DNA of 38,487 nt from a virus: positions 1-38,487 of the IMG/VR virus record IMGVR_UViG_3300035667_000104. The stretch is one strand, 5' to 3'. Position 1 is the stretch's first letter. Each line of letters starts with the position of its first letter. The notes under the pieces are model-generated. The model did no database searches, was not told the origin of the DNA, and worked only from the letters and a program-made list of their open reading frames with translations. This document shows, piece after piece, positions 1 through 6,840 of the stretch. The position numbers were made by a program, and so were the translations under genes.

Positions 1-16
1 CTGTCACGCGTGACAG
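1..16. repeat. Perfect 16-bp palindrome at the left end
   Basis: The first 16 bases, CTGTCACGCGTGACAG, are a perfect palindrome. Its right half contains the GTG start of the first gene. The heptamer CTGTCAC also occurs in the 26-bp palindrome at 6081-6106. It could be an operator acting on the early operon, but no promoter can be seen because the sequence begins here. Confidence 0.5.
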
Positions 17-294
17 GCCCGCCGCTGTCGGGGCACCAGCGGGCTGTTGGAGAACTGCGGGAGGCGTTCGAGCGCCACGGGGTTCCCGCTCCCGAACCGT
101 CGTTTTTGGCGCTCCTCCTGCGAAACGTGATGGGCGATTCGCGGGCCGCTGGCGAGTTGCTCGATGGCCTGGCAAAGGTCGATCGACAGGCGCTCCGCGA
201 CAAGGGGCGGGTGCGGGGTTGGTTCAAGGTCGGCGCCCCGGCGACCCGGCCAGGCGTCGAGAATGCGACCCTGGAGGCCCTCCGTGGACTTTGA
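10..294 (+). CDS. Hypothetical 94-aa early protein upstream of helicase loader
   Basis: Starts at GTG 10, directly after an in-frame stop if the window is circular. It is mostly helical and charged, with no recognised motif. The end overlaps the helicase-loader start at 284 by 11 bases, and the loader's ribosome binding site (GGAGG at 273-277) lies inside this gene, so the two are probably translated together. The position just ahead of loader and helicase genes suggests a replication accessory role (initiator or primosome part), but nothing in the sequence proves it. The true start may lie upstream: a GGAGGAA at the very end of the window is well placed for an ATG at 38484, but that ATG is in a different frame. 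Confidence 0.6.
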   Translation: MTGPPLSGHQRAVGELREAFERHGVPAPEPSFLALLLRNVMGDSRAAGELLDGLAKVDRQALRDKGRVRGWFKVGAPATRPGVENATLEALRGL

Positions 295-1036
295 TCTCCC
301 AGCCCTCGTCGAGCCGGAGATGTGCGCGCGGTGCAAGGAGCGGTTCCGACCGAAGGATCTCCTGGAGCGGCAGTGCTTCGACTGCCGTGGCAGTGGAAAA
401 TCGACGGCCGGCTTGGAGCGAATTCGCTCGAATCGGGCGGAAGACATCCCGTCGTTTCTCGCCGGAGTGGGTGTGCCCGCCAGATTCCAGCGCTGGCGTA
501 CCCGGGCCGAATGGTGCGAGAGGTTCGACAGCGCCTGGCCGGTCCAGTTAAGCACCGATCCCTGGCTTGGGCGCCCGGAAATGGTCTACGTGCACGGCCC
601 GACCGGCACCGGCAAGACGGGCCTCGGAACTCTACTCCTGTTGGAGCGGGGCTTGGCTGGGCTCGGCTGTCGATGGATTGCGGCGGCCGATGTCCTGGCC
701 GGCTTGCAGCAAGAGTTCAACGAGCCCGGACCGCGGAGTCTTTCGCAGTCGTTACGCGCGGTCACCGTGCTCGTGATCGACGGGCTCTGGGATGGCAAAG
801 GCGTCGCCGGGGACCGGCCGAGCGAGTGGCAGCTAGAGGCGTTGAGCGGGCTGCTCGATGCTCGGTGGAGGGACATGCGAGAGACGATCGTGACGTCTAA
901 CTGGACGCCGCTGCAGATCGGAGCCCTGGCGCCGGCGCTGGCCTCGCGCCTGGTCGATCCGGATGGCGGGGAGCTCGTTCAGCTGGGCGGCGCCGATCGG
1001 CGGATTATGGCGCGCAGACAGAGGCGAGCGGAATGA
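284..1036 (+). CDS. DnaC-like helicase loader ATPase
   Basis: A 250-aa AAA+ ATPase of the DnaC/IstB type, which loads the replicative helicase onto DNA. The Walker A motif GPTGTGKT is at residues 105-112, the Walker B is VLVIDGLWD, and a sensor-1-like IVTSN follows. The N-terminus carries two CxxC pairs (CARC and CFDC, about 17 residues apart) that look like a zinc-binding knuckle, as found in some phage and Firmicutes loaders. GTG 284 was chosen because GGAGG lies 6 bases upstream; an ATG at 164 would add an Arg-rich stretch that is clearly out-of-frame shadow of the preceding gene. It overlaps the DnaB-like helicase gene by an ATGA, which fits a loader-helicase pair. Confidence 0.88.
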   Translation: MDFDLPALVEPEMCARCKERFRPKDLLERQCFDCRGSGKSTAGLERIRSNRAEDIPSFLAGVGVPARFQRWRTRAEWCERFDSAWPVQLSTDPWLGRPEMVYVHGPTGTGKTGLGTLLLLERGLAGLGCRWIAAADVLAGLQQEFNEPGPRSLSQSLRAVTVLVIDGLWDGKGVAGDRPSEWQLEALSGLLDARWRDMRETIVTSNWTPLQIGALAPALASRLVDPDGGELVQLGGADRRIMARRQRRAE

Positions 1037-2400
1037 GCCGGCAGCTGGCCCTACCGCACTCCGAAGAGTCGGAGCGCGCAGTACTGGCGGGCGTGATGCT
1101 CGACAACTCCCTCCTCGCTGTCCTCGCCGCGCGCTTACAGGTCGAGGACTTCTACGGCGAGCGGCACCAAATTCTCTACCGGGTGATGCTGGAGCTTCAG
1201 CGGGACAAAACGGGGATCGATCAGCGCACTGTCCAAGCGAAACTTGAACAACAGGGGCTCTTCGAAAAGGCCGGCGGGATCTCGTATCTCGCCAACCTCG
1301 ATCTAGACCTTCCCGACCTTGGAAGGTTGGAGGCGTACGTTGAGATCGTCAAAGAGACTTCGATTCGCAGGCGCCTGATTGAGAGCGCCGGGCAGATCAT
1401 TCGCGACAGCCTGGACGGAGGTCTCTCGGCGAGCGACGGATTGCAGGTCGCGGAGTCAACGATCCGCTCGCTCGCCGCGGAAGCGATCACGCGGCCGGTG
1501 GCGACGATCGGCGAGCTGGTCATTTCGAGCCTCTCCGAGATCGAGGACAGGCCAGCCGGACAGACTGTGCTTGGGTTGGCTACGGGCTTTGCGGACCTGG
1601 ACGACAGAACCTCGGGACTTCATCGCGGAAACTTCATCGTGCTCGCGGGCGCCACGGGGATGGGCAAGTCGAGCCTCGCCATGAATATCGCACAGAACGT
1701 GGCGATCAGGCAGCGCAAAGCGGTGGGAGTCTTCTCGTTAGAGATGAGCGGCGCAGAGCTTTCGTTGCGGATGCTCGCCTCCGAAGCAGACGTGCCCTTC
1801 GACCGACTGAGGGCGGGCACGTTATCCCACAACCAGTGGGGGCGCGTGCACTCAGCAGCAAGACTCCTTAGCGCCGCCCCGATTTACATCGACGACGGCG
1901 GCGGGCAAACGATTCTGGCGATCCAAAACAAGGCCAGGCGCTGGCGTGATGAGTTCGAGATCGAGCTGATGATCACCGATTATATTCAGTTGGTGGGAGG
2001 TGTTGGCAGGTTCAACAGCCGGGACGAAGCAGTCGGCTCCGTCTCGAGAGGTCACAAGCTGATCGCCAAGGAACTAAACATTCCGGTGATCGGTCTGAGT
2101 CAGTTCAGCAGAGCCAACAAAGACCGTAGCAATAAGCGCCCTTTGTTAAGCGATCTACGCGAGAGCGGCTCAATCGAAAACGACGCCGACGCTGTGGTCG
2201 GAATTTATCGGGAAGAGTATTACGAACCGACCAACCCGGATGTAAGGGGCCTGGCGGAAGTGATCTGGCTGAAGCTACGGAACGGCGAAACAGGCACCGA
2301 CGAGATGGTCTTCATCGGCCAGAACACGACATTCAAGTCGCTGTCTCGCCAAGCCGACCCGAACGCCCCCGCAAGGACCGCGAGAGACGCTCCCTTCTGA
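1033..2400 (+). CDS. dnaB: DnaB-like replicative helicase
   Basis: A 455-aa protein with full DnaB architecture: an N-terminal helical domain (residues about 8-110) and a RecA-type core. Walker A is GATGMGKS at 206-213. The Walker B strand reads ELMITDYIQLV, and a conserved GLSQFSR segment and a RESGSIENDAD segment follow, all typical of the hexameric 5'-3' helicase that unwinds the replication fork. The length matches the family (about 450 aa). The start ATG overlaps the loader stop (ATGA), and the end overlaps the next start (TGATG). With the loader upstream, the phage appears to bring its own primosome and to recruit the host polymerase and primase. No phage polymerase or primase is visible in the window. 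Confidence 0.97.
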   Translation: MSRQLALPHSEESERAVLAGVMLDNSLLAVLAARLQVEDFYGERHQILYRVMLELQRDKTGIDQRTVQAKLEQQGLFEKAGGISYLANLDLDLPDLGRLEAYVEIVKETSIRRRLIESAGQIIRDSLDGGLSASDGLQVAESTIRSLAAEAITRPVATIGELVISSLSEIEDRPAGQTVLGLATGFADLDDRTSGLHRGNFIVLAGATGMGKSSLAMNIAQNVAIRQRKAVGVFSLEMSGAELSLRMLASEADVPFDRLRAGTLSHNQWGRVHSAARLLSAAPIYIDDGGGQTILAIQNKARRWRDEFEIELMITDYIQLVGGVGRFNSRDEAVGSVSRGHKLIAKELNIPVIGLSQFSRANKDRSNKRPLLSDLRESGSIENDADAVVGIYREEYYEPTNPDVRGLAEVIWLKLRNGETGTDEMVFIGQNTTFKSLSRQADPNAPARTARDAPF

Positions 2401-2720
2401 TGCGACGCCTCGCGATCGAGCCAGCGGAGCTGGCTGCCCTAGAAGTGTTGCGGCAAGTGAAACTGTCTTCACGACAGATCGCAGACTTGCGAGGTTCTGA
2501 CCTGCAGCTCTTACCGAAAAAGGTGCGGGTGATCGTAGGGCGAAAACACTTAAAATCTGGCGTGGTGGAAGTCCGCGCGGTTTTCATTCCGCGCACCCTA
2601 GCCGGCCCGTTGCTGGCCTACCTCGCCATCAATCCCGAACGGGACGGACGACTGTTCAGCGTCTGCAAGGGTGGGGCGCTTCGCACGCGCCAGAGCCGAG
2701 CCCGGCGGTTGCAACGGTGA
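2400..2720 (+). CDS. Short tyrosine-recombinase-like protein, catalytic residues missing
   Basis: A 106-aa protein starting at the ATG that overlaps the helicase stop. Residues about 20-90 follow the pattern of the first half of a tyrosine recombinase catalytic domain: a helix ending in ADLRGSDLQ (compare the usual LRWSDL), a beta hairpin with KSGVVEVRAVFIP (compare GKGxKxRxVP), and a helix ending in GRLFSV. Where the first catalytic Arg (GLR) should be, the sequence has Ser (KLS), and the protein ends before the HxxR and Tyr boxes. It therefore cannot be an active recombinase. It may be a DNA-binding remnant or a repurposed regulator. The assignment rests on pattern similarity only. Confidence 0.6.
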   Translation: MRRLAIEPAELAALEVLRQVKLSSRQIADLRGSDLQLLPKKVRVIVGRKHLKSGVVEVRAVFIPRTLAGPLLAYLAINPERDGRLFSVCKGGALRTRQSRARRLQR

Positions 2721-2893
2721 TCCTCAGGGACGATCTTTTCGGTGACTTTTCTAGTAGAGAAGAGTTCAACACGTTGATCAATGTCTATCGGCGGCCTTCG
2801 TTTTGGGACTACGTCTGGCTTTGGGTCTGGCCTACCGTAGGGGCTATCAAACGGACGGCGGCGGCCTCACTCCGCAGGACCATCAAATCTTGA
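2717..2893 (+). CDS. Small 58-aa protein with Trp-rich hydrophobic segment
   Basis: Starts at GTG 2717, overlapping the previous stop (GTGA), and ends at TGA 2891-2893, overlapping a TTG start of the next gene (TTGA). The N-terminal half is acidic (MILRDDLFGDFSSREEF); the middle, FWDYVWLWVWPTVGAI, is hydrophobic and could sit in or at the membrane; the C-terminus is basic. No family recognised. It is supported by the consistent overlapping start and stop pattern of this operon and by the absence of another frame that covers 2721-2800. It may be missed by gene callers because of its size. Confidence 0.5.
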   Translation: MILRDDLFGDFSSREEFNTLINVYRRPSFWDYVWLWVWPTVGAIKRTAAASLRRTIKS

Positions 2894-3576
2894 TCGCACT
2901 CTACTTGCTCGTCGTCGAAGGTGTGGAGTCGATCGAGCCGACCCTCTCCCGTGTCAGGGACCTCGCCGCCCATCGAGAAATTTGCATCGACCAGGAAATC
3001 GTAGAGCTCGTTCGATCTCTCGCGTCTCGGCGGCCGAGGCTCGATCAACTCCTCGCACGCGTTCGCGCGGGCGAGGTGAGCGGGATCGTTGGTTCCCAGT
3101 TGTCGGACTGGTTTCGCTCGACGCCGGCAGCGGCGGCGGCCTTGAGCGAGTGGTTTGACCAGGGACTCATCGTCTACACACTCGACGGGATCGCCAGCGA
3201 CTTAGCCGGCAGGGCCGAGATTTCGGCGGCTCTACAGTGGTGGCACCGGCAGCAGGATCTTAGGGCGTCGCGATCGATCCGCGCGGGCATCGCCCGACGC
3301 CGGCAGGGCCGATCGACTTGGGGTCGTGGCCACGCTCGCGTTCCAGTCTCGGAGCGCGAGATCGTGGAACTGGCCGAACGCGGTCTCTCGACCGCGGAGA
3401 TTGCGCGGACGCTCGCAAAGCGCCGTGTTGCGGTGGGTCGAGAAACGGTGCGAAAGCACGTAAACGATTTATTGGCCGGGGGGCGAGTCGACCTCACCAA
3501 ACGGGCGACGGCGATCGCCGAACGCGGAGGCGCTCCGAAAGGTGGCCGCCGGCCCAGAAAGAGAGTGAAGGGATGA
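2890..3576 (+). CDS. Serine-recombinase-like protein with C-terminal HTH, probably inactive
   Basis: A 228-aa protein. Residues about 45-150 follow the resolvase/invertase fold: RPRLDQLLARVRAGEVSGIV matches the helix before the catalytic core, and SQLSDWFRST sits where active enzymes have LDRLxRS, so the first of the two Args is replaced by Asp. A long helix and basic linker follow, then a helix-turn-helix (residues about 170-210) with GLSTAEIARTLAK and RETVRKHV. The N-terminal strand with the catalytic Ser is absent. A TTG at 2803 would extend the frame, giving YRRGYQT in that place, still without Ser. Start 2890 was chosen for its TTGA overlap, with AGGA about 10 bases upstream. It is likely a DNA-binding regulator derived from a recombinase. 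Confidence 0.6.
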   Translation: MIALYLLVVEGVESIEPTLSRVRDLAAHREICIDQEIVELVRSLASRRPRLDQLLARVRAGEVSGIVGSQLSDWFRSTPAAAAALSEWFDQGLIVYTLDGIASDLAGRAEISAALQWWHRQQDLRASRSIRAGIARRRQGRSTWGRGHARVPVSEREIVELAERGLSTAEIARTLAKRRVAVGRETVRKHVNDLLAGGRVDLTKRATAIAERGGAPKGGRRPRKRVKG

Positions 3577-3839
3577 AGACCGACGCTCATGCGCGCCGCT
3601 GCTCGACTTCAGGATGGATGCCCTTCGAGGCGTACGGCTGGTTCTGGTGTTCCGTTGAGGTCGATTCCAGTTCTTATAAAGGTCGGATTCGCCTGTCTCT
3701 TCTACTGTGGTGGAACGAAGATTCCATCGATGGTGGTTGGTGGGTCGGAGGCGCCGGCAAGACAGTTAGTTTGAGGTGGCTACTACCGACTGCTGTGGTT
3801 GTAGGGATCTCTCACGAAGGGATCCCGGTGAAGCGGTGA
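3573..3839 (+). CDS. Hypothetical 88-aa Trp-rich protein
   Basis: ATG 3573 overlaps the previous stop (ATGA), and the stop overlaps the GTG start of the next gene (GTGA). The protein is unusually rich in Trp (YGWFW, LLWW, GGWWVGG) and ends in a hydrophobic stretch, LLPTAVVVGI. No family recognised. The segment GGAGKTVSLRW looks superficially like a P-loop, but the preceding strand and following helix are wrong for an ATPase and the protein is too short. Its place between a DNA-binding protein and a membrane protein gives no clear function. Confidence 0.55.
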   Translation: MKTDAHARRCSTSGWMPFEAYGWFWCSVEVDSSSYKGRIRLSLLLWWNEDSIDGGWWVGGAGKTVSLRWLLPTAVVVGISHEGIPVKR

Positions 3840-4498
3840 GGCGAAATCTCGGTCTCTGGCTCTCTTTGGCGGCCGTTGCGGCAAGCGGCCCACGCCTGGT
3901 GCTCCTATTTCTGTCCGCCGACCGGATTGACCTTGGAGCAACATGGTCGCGTGCGTTGCTCGGTCTGAGTGGCGTGCCGACCGCCGTCGTGATGACGCTC
4001 GGTGCTTGCTACCTCGGACATCGCTCAGTCGCGTCCAGGAGCTGGGTGCTCGGGTTGAGCACGATGCTGGTGCTCGCGAGCACGGCGGCGCTGCTAGCCC
4101 CGTTGCTCGTTGCTCAGCTCGGTGCTGAGCAGATTCATGACGTCCTCAGCACGAGTCGTGCGCGCTGGTGCTGGTCGGTGCTCGCGGTGCTCGCTCCGGA
4201 CTTGGTCGCGGTGCTGTGCGCGATCGCCGGCAGCCTGAGGGAGGGTGCTGCGGCAGAACACGAGCAACCAAGCCGGCAGCTCGGCGCCAACGAGATGGGC
4301 TTGGCCGGAGCCTGGAGCACGCAGGCAGCTCGGCCAAGAGCAGTCGCGGCGCGACGGGTGGCAGCGATAGCACCCCGCACTCAGACCGAGCAAAATCCGG
4401 TCGGAGGCGAGTCGTGCGTGCGCTGCGGGCGAACCGATTTCTCCAGCCGTAAGGCGGTGGCCGGCCACCAGCGGACTTGCCGAATTCCGCTCCCCTAG
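3836..4498 (+). CDS. Four-helix membrane protein with C-terminal C2H2-like zinc finger
   Basis: A 220-aa protein from GTG 3836 (GTGA overlap). Four hydrophobic segments can be seen at about residues 5-27, 36-60, 70-92 and 110-134, then a charged cytoplasmic tail of about 85 residues. The tail ends in a zinc-finger-like motif, CVRCG then 14 residues with GHQRTC, giving C-x2-C ... H-x3-C spacing. The layout recalls Spd-type membrane proteins of actinobacterial plasmids (several helices plus a soluble tail), but I cannot confirm homology. It is the last gene of the early run before a 579-bp gap. Membrane tethering of DNA, superinfection exclusion or regulation are possible roles; none is shown. 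Confidence 0.65.
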   Translation: MRRNLGLWLSLAAVAASGPRLVLLFLSADRIDLGATWSRALLGLSGVPTAVVMTLGACYLGHRSVASRSWVLGLSTMLVLASTAALLAPLLVAQLGAEQIHDVLSTSRARWCWSVLAVLAPDLVAVLCAIAGSLREGAAAEHEQPSRQLGANEMGLAGAWSTQAARPRAVAARRVAAIAPRTQTEQNPVGGESCVRCGRTDFSSRKAVAGHQRTCRIPLP

Positions 4499-4588
4499 GC
4501 TTTCCCCTAATCGCGAGGGAGTTGATCCGAGGCTCCACGGAGGGGGGGTGGGCCTAAGGATTTCGCGAGGCGACAAGCTCCCGGGTCC

Positions 4589-4621
4589 GGCGCGCGTACC
4601 TCGCGCCCTGCGAGGCGCGCC
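4589..4621. repeat. GC-rich hairpin past the early operon
   Basis: The arms are GGCGCG...CCTCGC and GCGAGG...CGCGCC, with a 5-base loop (GCCCT) and a small bulge on the left arm. It sits about 90 bases past the stop of the membrane-protein gene. There is no T-run, so it is not a classical Rho-independent terminator. It could still stop or stabilise the early transcript, or the integrase transcript coming from the other side. Confidence 0.4.
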
Positions 4622-4746
4622 CAAGTGGCGGGCGTAGAGCGACTGGCTCGGCTCTCCCCCGTACCCATTTAGTACCCACACCTCGAACGTGGCTTGAGTC
4701 CCCACTCAACGGCGCTCAGAGGAAAAGACTTACGGCGTTTCTAACT

Positions 4747-4778
4747 GATCTGAGATCATGATCAACGGTCATGTGACC
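4747..4778. repeat. Cluster of three short palindromes
   Basis: Within 32 bases there are GATCTGAGATC (4747-4757), GATCATGATC (4754-4763, sharing GATC with the first) and GGTCATGTGACC (4767-4778, arms GGTCA/TGACC). Such clusters are typical of protein-binding sites: integrase arm sites, excisionase or repressor operators. It lies about 300 bases from the integrase stop codon. No binding protein can be named. Confidence 0.4.
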
Positions 4779-5077
4779 CACAATCGACCCCTGTTTCATG
4801 GGCAGGTTTTGACACACCGCGATCCAGACAAAACCCATGCCAGGCTTGGCGAAAACGAAAATCCATAATTCCGTTTCGCCAGGGCGAGGGGCCGGGCGGG
4901 GCGCGGGGCGACGGACGGCGACCGAGGAGAATCGGACGGAACGCGAGGATCGGCGCAGGTTTTCGGGAGAGGTGGTTGGCGGGCGTGGGGATGGTGCCGA
5001 CACTCCCCAGAATCAGTGTTACGTGGAGTAGGGGCAGCCAAGGGCGCCTAGAGGTCAGGAGCCGGGAGCATTGCTAG

Positions 5078-6184
5078 CTACTCGTCGGAGAGAGAAGACA
5101 GACCGGCGTGGAGTTGCCGCAGGACTTCGATGCTCGCCGCCGCGACCTCGGGCCGCCGCGACCGACCGCGCAGTGGATGGTGACGTTCGAGTAGCAGCGC
5201 ACGGTTGGCGCCCGTTGCCGCGTGGGCGTAGACCTGCGTCGAGCTCGGAGACCTGTGCCTCAGGTGCTCTTGCACCTCGCGGAGATGAACGCCCGCCGCG
5301 ACCAGGTGCGTAGCGATCGAGTGGCGCAGGATGCGGGCCGAGAGGATGCGCCCTTTAGCTTCTATCCCTTGCTCGCGGCAGCGACGCGCGACGATCTCAC
5401 TCACGCCCCATCGCGAGATCCCACCCACCACACGCGACCCTCGGAACGACGGGAAGAGCCAAGGCACCGCGCCGGGGCCGAGCAGCTTCTGGCGCAGAGC
5501 AAGGTACGCCTCCAACACGCGCGAAGCATCGCCCTCCAGGTACACGCACCGGTCCTCGTTGCTCCACTTCGCCTCCCGCACGATCAAGGCGAGCAGACGG
5601 TCCACCCGAGAGCCTCGGGGAATCTCGACAACTTCGACGTCCTCTGGGAACCGTAGCGCCCCGACCTCGCTGGGGCGCAGGCCTGCGTAGTAGGAGCACG
5701 CCAGGATCGCTCGGTCTCGCGCCTCGACGGGGTCGCTACTGGTGAGCGGACCGGACGCCCCGTACGACAACAGGCGCTTGACCTCGGCCGTAGTTAGGTG
5801 CTGAGCCTGGCGGCGATAGCGGCGAGGACCGCGCAGTCCGAGAGTTGGGTTGCGATCGAGTTGGCCGTGATCGGCTAGCCAGGCGCCAAACGAACGGACC
5901 GCGGCCACCGCTTGAGCAATCACCGCAGATCCCCGACCGCCCAGAGAGAGACGATGTAGGTGTCGCTCGATCCCCGCCAGGTCGAACCCTCCCTGGTCTC
6001 GGACAAGCCGCTGCACGAGGAACGCGTACCGGCTGCAGGTCGAAGCTGAAAGGCCCCGCGATCCAGCCAGGGCGCCGAGCCATTGTAACAGGTACCTGTC
6101 ACAATGTTCAACAGTAAACCCAGCAGAATCAACAACTTGCGTTTTACGGGACTTGTCGGTTGCGGATTGCCGTGGCCTGCTCAC
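5078..6184 (-). CDS. int: Tyrosine site-specific integrase
   Basis: A 368-aa phage integrase that joins attP to attB through a tyrosine-DNA intermediate. The N-terminal SAM-like core-binding domain covers about residues 28-115, with the catalytic domain after residue 128. Catalytic residues visible: R170 (YYAGLRPSE), K206 (REAKWS), R287 and H288 (ILRHSIATHL), H310 (HLRHRS), and nucleophile Y319 (TQVYAHA). The first His of the HxxR box is Arg (R284), a tolerated variant. The open frame runs further upstream, but that part reads as shadow of the terminase gene. GTG 6184 is the last in-frame start before the core-binding domain. Its start is only 14 bases from the divergent terminase start, so the start call is weak. 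It is the single leftward gene between early and late operons. Confidence 0.93.
   Translation of the reverse strand: MSRPRQSATDKSRKTQVVDSAGFTVEHCDRYLLQWLGALAGSRGLSASTCSRYAFLVQRLVRDQGGFDLAGIERHLHRLSLGGRGSAVIAQAVAAVRSFGAWLADHGQLDRNPTLGLRGPRRYRRQAQHLTTAEVKRLLSYGASGPLTSSDPVEARDRAILACSYYAGLRPSEVGALRFPEDVEVVEIPRGSRVDRLLALIVREAKWSNEDRCVYLEGDASRVLEAYLALRQKLLGPGAVPWLFPSFRGSRVVGGISRWGVSEIVARRCREQGIEAKGRILSARILRHSIATHLVAAGVHLREVQEHLRHRSPSSTQVYAHAATGANRALLLERHHPLRGRSRRPEVAAASIEVLRQLHAGLSSLSDE
6081..6106. promoter_or_regulatory. 26-bp near-perfect palindrome inside integrase 5' end
   Basis: The half-sites CATTGTAACAGGT and ACCTGTCACAATG match as an inverted repeat with one mismatched pair (A versus G). 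The site lies about 93 bases upstream of the small-terminase start and inside the integrase coding region. On the minus strand it contains TACAAT, a near-consensus -10, with TTGAAC 18 bases upstream. A regulator bound here could control the late operon, the integrase, or both. That the late promoter should be nearby follows from the lack of space between the divergent genes. Confidence 0.55.
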
Positions 6185-6198
6185 GGGGTGACCGTACC

Positions 6199-6840
6199 AT
6201 GTCAGAGACCAACGAACCGCCGAAAAAGAGGGGCCGCCCGAAGGGCAAGCCGCTCTCTCCGGCCGAGCGCGCGCAGCGGCGAAACGCGCCGCGGCGGCAT
6301 GGTCTCTATGCGACCACGGCGGCGGGTCAAACCCTGCCACCGTGCAAGCGAAAGGCATGCCCCGCCGAGGCTTCGGACCGCGGCGGGTTCGATCGTTGCG
6401 AGGTCCGGCGCGCCGTTCAGTCGCGCGGTGGCGCATTGGAGGGCTGTATCGTGGCCCTCGTAGCAGATTCGGCCGTCCTTGCCGCCTACACCAAGGCTCT
6501 CACCACCGGCGATTTGGCCGAGCTCGGACAGCTCGAAGCGCACACCTTGGCCAAACTGGCCACGCTTCGAGACCAAGAGCTCGACAAGATCCACGACGAG
6601 GGCGGGCTTGCGATTGATCAGTCCGTTTTCGACGGTGAGGGTGAAGAGACCGGCTCGCGTAAAGTTGAGAACCCTCGCGCGAAACCGTTTCTTGCGCTCA
6701 ACCAACAGGTAGGGTCGACGGCGAAGGATAACGCCATCACGCCGTCGTCCAGGGCCGAGAAGGGCTTGAACGAAGGACTCACCGACGCCGCCCGCCGTGC
6801 CTGGGTCGACAAGATGCGTCTCGGCGTGGAGGCGGAGTGA
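6199..6840 (+). CDS. Probable terminase small subunit
   Basis: A 213-aa protein immediately ahead of the large terminase, with a GTGA overlap. The N-terminus is very basic (KKRGRPKGKPLS, then RAQRRNAPRRHGLY), like the DNA-binding or AT-hook-like start of many small subunits. The middle is helical (residues about 85-140), and the C-terminus is polar. The small subunit recognises the packaging start site and feeds the DNA to the large subunit. Assignment rests on position, size and basic N-terminus, since these proteins are poorly conserved. ATG 6199 was chosen over an in-frame ATG at 6160 because the added residues look non-coding. Confidence 0.65.
   Translation: MSETNEPPKKRGRPKGKPLSPAERAQRRNAPRRHGLYATTAAGQTLPPCKRKACPAEASDRGGFDRCEVRRAVQSRGGALEGCIVALVADSAVLAAYTKALTTGDLAELGQLEAHTLAKLATLRDQELDKIHDEGGLAIDQSVFDGEGEETGSRKVENPRAKPFLALNQQVGSTAKDNAITPSSRAEKGLNEGLTDAARRAWVDKMRLGVEAE

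Larger units (their letters stand above)
4499..5077. other. Gene-free 579-bp region; candidate attachment/control region
   Basis: No convincing gene on either strand: the short open frames here have shadow-like composition and no ribosome binding sites. It holds a strong GC hairpin (4589-4621), a short direct repeat GTACCCA around 4661-4680, a cluster of small palindromes (4747-4778), and a TTGACA at 4809-4814 without a good -10. It lies between the 3' ends of the early operon and of the integrase gene, which converge here. That is a usual place for transcription terminators and, in many temperate phages, for the phage attachment site. No tRNA-like core was recognised. Confidence 0.5.

Noticed and set aside
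164-283. Upstream ATG extension of the helicase loader
   Set aside because: The added 40 residues are Arg-rich out-of-frame reading of the previous gene, while GTG 284 has GGAGG 6 bases upstream.
3573-3839. P-loop ATPase (GGAGKTVSLRW)
   Set aside because: Match is partial and the 88-aa protein has no room for the fold; no Walker B.
4809-4837. Promoter from TTGACA at 4809
   Set aside because: No acceptable -10 at 16-18 bases and no gene in this direction before the integrase 3' end.
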